Shown here: positions 32,561-38,227 of the stretch, piece after piece
Position numbering within the stretch: the stretch's first letter is position 1
Layout: each line of letters starts with the position of its first letter
Source of the DNA: Deltaproteobacteria bacterium
GTDB taxonomy: Bacteria > Desulfobacterota > JAENJC01
NCBI GenBank assembly: GCA_030646755.1
Contig: JAUSKU010000043.1
Span: forward strand, 1-38,227
Direction: 5' to 3'
DNA length: 38,227 nucleotides
Notes under the pieces: generated by a model
The model's database searches: none
Told to the model about the DNA's origin: nothing
What the model saw: only the letters and a program-made list of their open reading frames with translations
Made by a program: the position numbers and the translations under genes

Positions 32561-33831
32561 AGGTACTACTTGTTCAATCATACCTCGGCGGCAATGAGCC
32601 GCCTGTCTTCCCTTTGGGGCTCGCCTGCGTCAAGGCGCAGATTGCAAACCATGATGTCCGTGGATTTGATACAAATACCTCCAAAAGACCTTTTGAGGAG
32701 TTGAAGGAAATTGTCGAGGATTTTTCCCCCGACGCCATAGGGATATCATTAAGGAATATAGATTCCACCAACAAAAGGGAGGTGGTCTTCTATTATTCCT
32801 ATTTGAAGAAGGCCATTGATGTAATAAGAGAAGTCTCAAATGCAAAGATCATAGTTGGAGGCTCAGGTTTCTCCATGTTTGCAAGGGAAATAATGGAGGA
32901 GGAGCCGAGGATAGATTACGGCGTCTTTTTGGAAGGGGAAAGGACAATCTCAGCCCTCTTGGATAACATCTCAGCGCCTGAACATGTAAAGAGTATTTTT
33001 TACAGGAAAGACGGCAATGTCGTATTTTCAGGGCCTGGAGGGCAGGTAGACTTGAACAGCACTGGGCTCCCTGACAGGGGGCTTGTCCCTGTCGGCGATT
33101 ATAAAGACGTTCCGGAGGCGATTGGGATAGAGACAAAGCGCGGGTGTGCGCTCAAGTGCGTTTATTGCATATATGGATTTTTAAATGGAAAAGAATACAG
33201 GCTCAGGGAGCCGAAAAGTATAGTTGACGACATAGAGCATCTGGTAAATAAGAGCGGCATCGATACCTTTACCTTTGTAGATTCCGTATTCAATATACCT
33301 TTGAAGCACGCCAAGGATATATGCGAAGAGATAATAAGAAGAGGCCTGAAGGTTAAATGGTCTGCATGGTTCAGCGAGAACGGACTTAAAAAGGAGTTTT
33401 TGGAACTGGCCAAGGCTGCCGGGTGCAGGAAGGTAATACTTTCTCCTGACGGTTATTCAGACAAGGTTTTAAAGGCGCTCGAAAAGAACATAACAAAAAA
33501 AGATATCCTTAAATCTTACGAGGTACTAAAGAGTATCGACGGTTATGAGGTCTGCTACAACTTTTTCAAAAATCCACCCGGCCAGAGCCTTACGGCGTTC
33601 CTGTCCATGATCTTTTTCTGTGTAAAGGCAAAGATGCAGATGGGGAAAAGGGTGCATTTTGAGTTCAATTCCATGAGGGTGGAACCTCACACCAAGCTCT
33701 ACCAGATAGCGCTAAAAGAAGGGTTTGTCAATAAAGTGGACAACCTCCTTTATCCAAAGTATTACACAAACCCGGGCACTCGTTACATCGAGAAACTTTT
33801 TAACGCCGTCCTAAAGTTGAAGGGGAAATAA
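32557..33831 (+). CDS. B12-binding radical SAM enzyme (cassette member 4)
   Basis: The shortest of the four (424 residues). The N-terminal domain (FPLGLACVKAQIANHDVRGFDTN, then DAIGISLRNIDSTNKREVVFYYSYL and KIIVGGSGFSMF) is a cobalamin-type Rossmann fold. The radical SAM motif is RGCALKCVYC (Cys197, Cys201, Cys204). ISLRNIDS is a loop often seen in B12 radical SAM proteins acting on lipids or sugars, although that is a weak clue. ATGA overlap with member 3 keeps the four genes translationally coupled. Thirteen bases later the second acyltransferase begins. Confidence 0.9.
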   Translation: MKVLLVQSYLGGNEPPVFPLGLACVKAQIANHDVRGFDTNTSKRPFEELKEIVEDFSPDAIGISLRNIDSTNKREVVFYYSYLKKAIDVIREVSNAKIIVGGSGFSMFAREIMEEEPRIDYGVFLEGERTISALLDNISAPEHVKSIFYRKDGNVVFSGPGGQVDLNSTGLPDRGLVPVGDYKDVPEAIGIETKRGCALKCVYCIYGFLNGKEYRLREPKSIVDDIEHLVNKSGIDTFTFVDSVFNIPLKHAKDICEEIIRRGLKVKWSAWFSENGLKKEFLELAKAAGCRKVILSPDGYSDKVLKALEKNITKKDILKSYEVLKSIDGYEVCYNFFKNPPGQSLTAFLSMIFFCVKAKMQMGKRVHFEFNSMRVEPHTKLYQIALKEGFVNKVDNLLYPKYYTNPGTRYIEKLFNAVLKLKGK

Positions 33832-33844
33832 CGGATACAAAGAT

Positions 33845-34786
33845 ATGGTGGTAAAAGAAAGCATATCGCGCGACCTGCTGCGGCTCCTGGTGTGGTTCCC
33901 CCTTAGGTGGCTGATAGTCATACTGCCCGTGAGATTGGGGATTGCGGCGCTCAGGGCCATGGGCGACATGCACTATGCCCTTTCGAGGGGCAATAGGGCG
34001 CAGTTCCTGGAAAACCTCGCCAGGATAAAAGGTCGTGACAACAAAGATTCCTCGTATGTAAGGGAGTATTTCAGAAACCATTACATAGACCGTCTCCTGA
34101 TATTTATATTTCCTAAATTCGGAGCAAAAGAAGTTAGAAGATTTATCGAGATAGAAGGGATAGAACATCTAAACAATGCCCTTGAAAGGGGCAAGGGCGT
34201 AATCCTTGTACATGGCCATTTCGGGCCTGTGCATCTTCCCCTCGTCTCCCTGGCGAGATTAGGGTACAGGATGAAGCAGATAGGCCTCCCTTCGGATGAG
34301 GGCTTAAGCTGGGTGGGCAGAAACGTGGCATTCAGGCTAAGGATGAAATACGAGGCTAAAATCCCCGCTGAGATCATAAAGGCGGACTCCTTCCTCAGGG
34401 GCGCTTTTAAATGGCTTAACGGCAATGGCATTATAATGATAACCGGCGACGGAACCGGAACGGAAAATCGCGTAGGGCGACATGGCGCAATTGATTTTTT
34501 CGGACAAAAAGTTATGTTCCCTCTCGGCCCTGCGATCCTGGCTGAAAAGACCGGGGCTGAATTGCTCCCCATGTTTATAGTGCCGGGCGAAAAAAAACTT
34601 TATAAGATCATTATAGAAGAACCACTGACATCAGGATGCATAGGAGCGGAAAAGGACCGGGATATAACGGGGAAATTTGTAATGAGCCTTGAAAACCGCA
34701 TTTCTCAATATCCCGGATACATGCATTTTCTGGACAGGTTTACTTCCGGCGGAATGAACATAGATCAAAAAGCATCGGATAATTGA
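33845..34786 (+). CDS. LpxL/HtrB-like acyltransferase, second copy
   Basis: A 313-residue LPLAT-family acyltransferase, paralogous to 27116-28105. It has an N-terminal membrane-anchoring segment LLVWFPLRWLIVILPVRLG, the motif VILVHGHFGPVH with catalytic His at about 125, and IIMITGDGTG followed by AIDFFGQKVMFPLGPAILAEKTGAELLPMF. In the HX4D/E motif the acid is replaced by His130, as it is replaced by Gln in the first copy. The two therefore form a divergent pair bracketing the four radical SAM genes. They probably transfer acyl chains to a lipid or glycan acceptor at the inner membrane. Confidence 0.87.
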   Translation: MVVKESISRDLLRLLVWFPLRWLIVILPVRLGIAALRAMGDMHYALSRGNRAQFLENLARIKGRDNKDSSYVREYFRNHYIDRLLIFIFPKFGAKEVRRFIEIEGIEHLNNALERGKGVILVHGHFGPVHLPLVSLARLGYRMKQIGLPSDEGLSWVGRNVAFRLRMKYEAKIPAEIIKADSFLRGAFKWLNGNGIIMITGDGTGTENRVGRHGAIDFFGQKVMFPLGPAILAEKTGAELLPMFIVPGEKKLYKIIIEEPLTSGCIGAEKDRDITGKFVMSLENRISQYPGYMHFLDRFTSGGMNIDQKASDN

Positions 34787-34800
34787 TATCAAAAGGCGAC

Positions 34801-35664
34801 ATGGGTTTATTAGGCAATATCATAGGGTGGAGGGGCTCCGCCTTTATTGAAAAATTTACAGGCAAGACCCCTGTTGATACGGCCTATAAAGAGGTCTGGA
34901 TCAAGACGGCTTCAGGTCATAGTATATATGCCCATATCCATCGTCCTATAACGCCAGGTAAATTCCCCGGTGTTGTATTTGTGCCCGGAGGTGGGAGTCC
35001 GGGAACCGATTACGATAAAGGAAACGGCGTAAGGGCCAAGGACGTTGCCTCCCTTGGTTTTGTTGCCCTCCATTATGACCCATCAGGCAGGGGTAAGAGC
35101 AGCGGGAAAGAGGATTACTGGGGGCCTCTGCACCAGCAGGAACTGTCGCAGGTAGTTGATTATTTTTCACATTCAAATGATGTGATGGAGAATGATATAG
35201 GGATAATGTCTTTCTCCATAGGCATAACAATTGCGTCAGGGGCTCTGGCCAGGTTTCCCATGCCGAAGGTAAGATATCTTTTTGATTGGGAAGGACCGTC
35301 AAACAGATTTAATACGACCAAAAATGATACTCACAAGCCTTTAAAAGGATTTCCCACATCCAATGATGAGTTCTGGAAGGAGAGGGAGGCCGCCACGTTT
35401 ATTGGCGATATTGAGTGCGCGTATTTCAGGTACCAGGCAGATATTGACCATGTTCAGGAAGGATACAAGGGGCATGCAATAGAGCTTTTGAATAATGCCA
35501 CTAAGGGCAAGGCATTGTGGACAAGGTGCAACGACAATCCTACAAACTCGCTGTTTGATGAAAAAAAGACTGATGAATATTATTGGGTACCGCAGCATTT
35601 GAATCATAAAGGGCAGGTGTTGAAATATTTAATAGAGGTTGCGGATATTAAATGTACAAGATAG
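34801..35664 (+). CDS. Alpha/beta hydrolase
   Basis: A 287-residue alpha/beta-hydrolase. The core has FPGVVFVPGGGSPGTDYDKG (oxyanion region), HYDPSGRGKSSGKEDYWG and the nucleophile elbow IMSFSIGITIASG. The elbow has Ser rather than Gly in the first position of GxSxG, as in a minority of the family. A C-terminal His near NHKGQVLKYL could complete the triad. It may be an esterase or deacylase acting on products of the acyltransferases. The frame opens at TTG 34783 in a TTGA overlap, but ATG 34801 has AAAAGG close upstream, so I take that start. It overlaps the next gene by 13 bases. Confidence 0.72.
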   Translation: MGLLGNIIGWRGSAFIEKFTGKTPVDTAYKEVWIKTASGHSIYAHIHRPITPGKFPGVVFVPGGGSPGTDYDKGNGVRAKDVASLGFVALHYDPSGRGKSSGKEDYWGPLHQQELSQVVDYFSHSNDVMENDIGIMSFSIGITIASGALARFPMPKVRYLFDWEGPSNRFNTTKNDTHKPLKGFPTSNDEFWKEREAATFIGDIECAYFRYQADIDHVQEGYKGHAIELLNNATKGKALWTRCNDNPTNSLFDEKKTDEYYWVPQHLNHKGQVLKYLIEVADIKCTR

Positions 35665-36791
35665 TAAACAAAAAAAAGCTTTGTGCAACAGTGCTGGCAG
35701 ATATAGTAGGGTATTTGGTTTTTTCTCCTCTATTACTGTTTCGAAGGGAGAGAAGTATTGACCCGGATTCTGTAAAGAATATATTGATTATTCGTACAGC
35801 CTACCTTGGAGATGTGGTCATGACCCTCCCTCTTTTAAAACCATTGAAGGAGAGATTTCCAAATTCAAAAATAACTTTTCTAACATCAACAGCTGCCAGG
35901 GAGGTTTTAATAAATAACCCTTACGTAGACGAAATATTAACTTTTAATCCATTCTGGTTTTATCCATCAGAAAGGAAAAAATATGTAGAATTCATACGCG
36001 GTCTTAAGCAAAGGTCTTTTGACCTTGTAATAGAGGCGAGAGGGGACCTTCGAGAACTCCTTCTTCTTGTGTTTCCGCTGAAAGCAAGATACAAAGTGAG
36101 TTTCGCATTTGGGGGCGGTGGGTTTATATTAAGCAATCGCGTACCTTTTACTAGTGTCAAGCATAAGCTTGAATATCATCTTGATATAGCCAGGTACTTG
36201 GGTTGCGGGATGAATGAGGAAATAGAATGGGGTGTATATCTTACGGAGGAGGAAAAGAAGGGGGTAGAAAAGATACTGGATGACAACAAGATCGGCAAGC
36301 CGTTTATTTGCGTGCATCCTGGTGCCAGACACCCTCTCAGAAGGTGGTTTCCTGAAAGGTTTGCCTCTCTGTGCGACAGAATAGCCAAGGAACTGAATAT
36401 CCCGATTGTCTTCCTTGGGGCAAAAGATGAAAAAGATGTGATAGATGAAGTCATATCGAAGATGGAATACGTCCCCAGGAATCTCGCTGGGTTATTGAGT
36501 TTGAGAGAAATGTCAGGAATACTGTCAAAGTCTCAACTTTTTCTATGTAACAATAGCGGCCCTATGCACATAGCTGCTTCGCTAAAGGTTCCGACAGTGG
36601 TGATCCACGGACCATCAAAAAGTTACTGGGATGCGCCTTATGGAAATTTGAGTAGAATTATGGAAAAGCCTTTCCCATGCAGAGACTCATGTGACGAAAA
36701 TTCCTGCCATCATAGCAATTATGCGGCATGCCTAAAGGCAATAACAGTTGAAGAAGTATTTTGTGCCGTAAAAGATATTTTGAAAAAATGA
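35652..36791 (+). CDS. Glycosyltransferase family 9 (heptosyltransferase-like)
   Basis: A 379-residue GT9 enzyme. It has the N-terminal ILIIRTAYLGDVVMTLPLLKPL motif, VDEILTFNPFW, the central ICVHPGARHPLRRWFPERFA, and LFLCNNSGPMHIAASLKVPTVVIHGPS, which binds the nucleotide-sugar phosphates. It would add a heptose or similar sugar from an ADP- or other NDP-sugar. The C-terminal Cys cluster (CRDSCDENSCHHSNYAAC) is unusual in number but also occurs in other GT9 proteins. It is the only classical glycosyltransferase I recognise in this window. The DNA from here rightward is more AT-rich than the cassette. Confidence 0.92.
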   Translation: MYKIVNKKKLCATVLADIVGYLVFSPLLLFRRERSIDPDSVKNILIIRTAYLGDVVMTLPLLKPLKERFPNSKITFLTSTAAREVLINNPYVDEILTFNPFWFYPSERKKYVEFIRGLKQRSFDLVIEARGDLRELLLLVFPLKARYKVSFAFGGGGFILSNRVPFTSVKHKLEYHLDIARYLGCGMNEEIEWGVYLTEEEKKGVEKILDDNKIGKPFICVHPGARHPLRRWFPERFASLCDRIAKELNIPIVFLGAKDEKDVIDEVISKMEYVPRNLAGLLSLREMSGILSKSQLFLCNNSGPMHIAASLKVPTVVIHGPSKSYWDAPYGNLSRIMEKPFPCRDSCDENSCHHSNYAACLKAITVEEVFCAVKDILKK

Positions 36792-36814
36792 AAAAGGCGA
36801 GGGAGCAGGATTGT

Positions 36815-37519
36815 ATGAGTAATTATTTTCGGAGTAAAATTTGGATTGAACGCCTGACGATATTATTAATCAGCATTCTTATATTTTTTGTCTTGGGAGA
36901 AATACTGATTAGATTACTGGTGCATACCGAACCTCCCCTTCCTTTCCAAAAGTTGCCTGATTCACCTCGTCTTGTGGGACTAATTCCTGGCTTCGAACGT
37001 GAGGATATTAAAATAAATTCGAGGGGATTTAGAGATGGTGAGTATCCGGAAGAAAAAAGTAGAAATACATTGCGGATTGTCGGGTTGGGAGATTCTTTCA
37101 CTTTCGGCGCAGGTGTTAAACTACAGGACACCTACCTTAAACAACTTGAAAAGATGTTAACTGAGAAATCATCTTTTAAAACTGTTGAAATTCTTAATAT
37201 GGGTGTTCCTGGCTATAATACATATCAGGAATTAATTTTCATGAAAGAGGTTGGACTCCGGTATAAACCAGATATTGTTATCGTAGGGTTTGTATTAAAT
37301 GATGTAGACTTATTAGATAGAGACCTGCTTGCTTCATCGGGTAAAGAAAAGTCGCGCCAGCTTGTTGAACAGACGGGTGGTGAAAAACCCGCCAGTTCAA
37401 TAATGAAGTGCAACACTTGGGAAAGCAGAAAGGAGAATGCTATCCTAAGTGTCTATGGAAAAGAACTACAAGCACCTGACATTGGCCGAGCGCGACAGAA
37501 TGATGGAGATGTTGTTTGA
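36815..37519 (+). pseudogene. SGNH/GDSL-like hydrolase gene cut by IS30
   Basis: A membrane-anchored SGNH hydrolase: an N-terminal helix (LTILLISILIFFVLGEILIRLL), then GLGDSFTFGAG (catalytic Ser at about 94) and GFVLNDVDLLD (block III, Asn at about 162). Family members acetylate or deacetylate glycans, and this gene probably modified the exported polymer. After residue about 195 the frame enters the IS30-family element (near 37400) and reads unrelated residues to a stop at 37519, so the C-terminal block with the catalytic Asp and His is missing here. Its remainder, if intact, should resume beyond the element outside the window. ATG 36815 has AGGA just upstream; ATG 36788 overlapping the GT9 stop is an alternative start. 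Confidence 0.75.
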
Positions 37520-38227
37520 GGGGAGGAAACAAAGTGAGATAGCAAGAGAGCTCGGCCGGGACAAAGGCACTATCTCACGCGAGTTAAAACGAAACTCATC
37601 TCTTGAGTACAAGAAATACCTTTCCCATCGTGCCCATGAGAGGGCAGATAAGAGACGGAGCAAAGCAAGCCAGCGAGATCGGTTAAGAGATGAGGATGTT
37701 CGCCGATACCTGAAAGAAAAGCTGATCCTGGGCTGGTCTCCGGAGCTGATAGCAGGAAGGATCAAGACAGAGTATCCCGGATCATCTGTCAGCCATGAGG
37801 CCATTTATCAGTATATATACAACTCCAAGACGCCGGATCGTGAGGAATTGATAAAATGCCTGGTACGCGCCCACCGTAAGCGCAAGAAGAAGGAGATAGG
37901 GAGGAAGCAGAAGCGGACCAAGATACCCGACAGGGTATCAATAGAAGAGCGACCTGAGTCTGTAGAGACCCGTAAAGAGATTGGACACTGGGAAGGAGAC
38001 AGTGTGGTATCCCGGAAGAGCAAAGAGGCATTAAACAGCCTTGCAGAGCGCAAGAGCCGCCTTGTTTTCATTACCAAGCTTCCGAGAAAAGGTGCAAAAG
38101 AGACTCGGGATGCTGTTATAAGGCGTCTCAAAGACCTGCCGGAGCATGCAAGAAGGACGCTTACCCTTGATAACGGGACAGAAAACACAAGGCACAAAGA
38201 AATAACAGAGGCAATAGGGACAAGATG
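37395..38227 (+). mobile_element. IS30-family insertion sequence (left part)
   Basis: The element starts somewhere between about 37395 and 37425, where the SGNH-hydrolase protein ceases to be recognisable. An imperfect inverted AAGTG-CAA-CACTT motif (near 37405) could belong to the left terminal repeat; I cannot fix the exact end without the right end, which lies outside the window. Confidence 0.75.
37455..38227 (+). CDS. IS30-family transposase, partial at window edge
   Basis: An open frame from ATG 37455 that runs off the right edge after 257 codons. It begins MEKNYKHLTLAERDRMMEML with a helix-turn-helix (QSEIARELGRDKGTISRELKRN), then the DDE integrase core: GHWEGDSVV carries the first Asp and TLDNGTEN the second, while the last Glu lies beyond the window. 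These are diagnostic of IS30 transposases. The AAAGGAG at about 37429 is rather far from the ATG, so expression may be low or the true start different. It explains why the SGNH hydrolase gene is truncated. Confidence 0.93.
   Translation, partial: MEKNYKHLTLAERDRMMEMLFEGRKQSEIARELGRDKGTISRELKRNSSLEYKKYLSHRAHERADKRRSKASQRDRLRDEDVRRYLKEKLILGWSPELIAGRIKTEYPGSSVSHEAIYQYIYNSKTPDREELIKCLVRAHRKRKKKEIGRKQKRTKIPDRVSIEERPESVETRKEIGHWEGDSVVSRKSKEALNSLAERKSRLVFITKLPRKGAKETRDAVIRRLKDLPEHARRTLTLDNGTENTRHKEITEAIGTR

Noticed and set aside
28105..33831. Radical SAM cassette considered as bacteriochlorophyll (BchE) or hopanoid genes
   Set aside because: No photosynthesis or hopanoid genes accompany them, and the neighbours are envelope polysaccharide genes.
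11155..36791. Polysaccharide locus considered as an exosortase/PEP-CTERM system
   Set aside because: No exosortase, PEP-CTERM protein or PrsK/PrsR-type regulator is visible within the window.

Overview
This window looks like the chromosome of a Gram-negative, probably anaerobic bacterium of roughly 40-50% GC. It carries a type II secretion (outer-membrane) machine, a Wza/Wzc-type polysaccharide export system, LpxL-like acyltransferases and several cobalamin-binding radical SAM enzymes. The repeat content of the left third (palindromes translating as VGAGLKPAPT-like peptides, and short tandem repeats such as GACTGCC) is a style I associate with sediment or subsurface lineages such as Nitrospirota or Desulfobacterota relatives. 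That placement is inference, and no rRNA or tRNA is present to fix it.

Left arm (65-10854, all minus strand). A complete 12-gene type II secretion operon runs in the order gspC-D-E-F-G-H-I-J-L-M-K-N. The genes are tightly packed, with many overlapping stop/start codons, and gspK has moved from its usual place after gspJ to between gspM and gspN. A good sigma-70 promoter (10884-10912) drives the operon leftward. The operon is sprinkled with short palindromic and tandem repeats. Several lie inside genes and are translated in frame: the GspC linker, the GspD signal-peptide region, the GspE zinc-domain linker, the GspG prepilin leader and a GspN loop. Others form hairpins between genes.

Centre (10855-11154). 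A 300-base divergent control region holds the secretion promoter and, facing right, a second near-consensus sigma-70 promoter (10953-10981) followed by a leader of about 167 nt that may be structured.

Right arm (11155-36791, all plus strand). This is a long envelope or exopolysaccharide locus: P-loop sulfotransferase, alkaline-phosphatase-superfamily phosphodiesterase (apparently starting at AUU), priming sugar-phosphate transferase, AMP-forming acyl ligase, cyclitol/alcohol dehydrogenase, Wza-type export lipoprotein, Wzc-type tyrosine autokinase, CpsB/PHP phosphatase, secreted glycoside hydrolase, Wzy/WaaL-type polymerase or ligase, Wzx flippase and a second phosphodiesterase. Next comes a compact cassette of LpxL-like acyltransferase, four consecutive B12-binding radical SAM enzymes coupled by ATGA overlaps, a second LpxL-like acyltransferase and an alpha/beta hydrolase, and then a GT9 glycosyltransferase. 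Only one classical glycosyltransferase is visible, so the remaining ones, if they exist, lie elsewhere.

Right edge (36815-38227). An SGNH-hydrolase gene is cut by an IS30-family insertion sequence whose transposase runs off the window.

The most interesting candidate for an undescribed system is the acyltransferase - radical SAM x4 - acyltransferase cassette. It suggests an oxygen-sensitive modification of a lipid or lipid-linked glycan coupled to polysaccharide export. The second is the set of repeats domesticated in frame inside the secretion genes.
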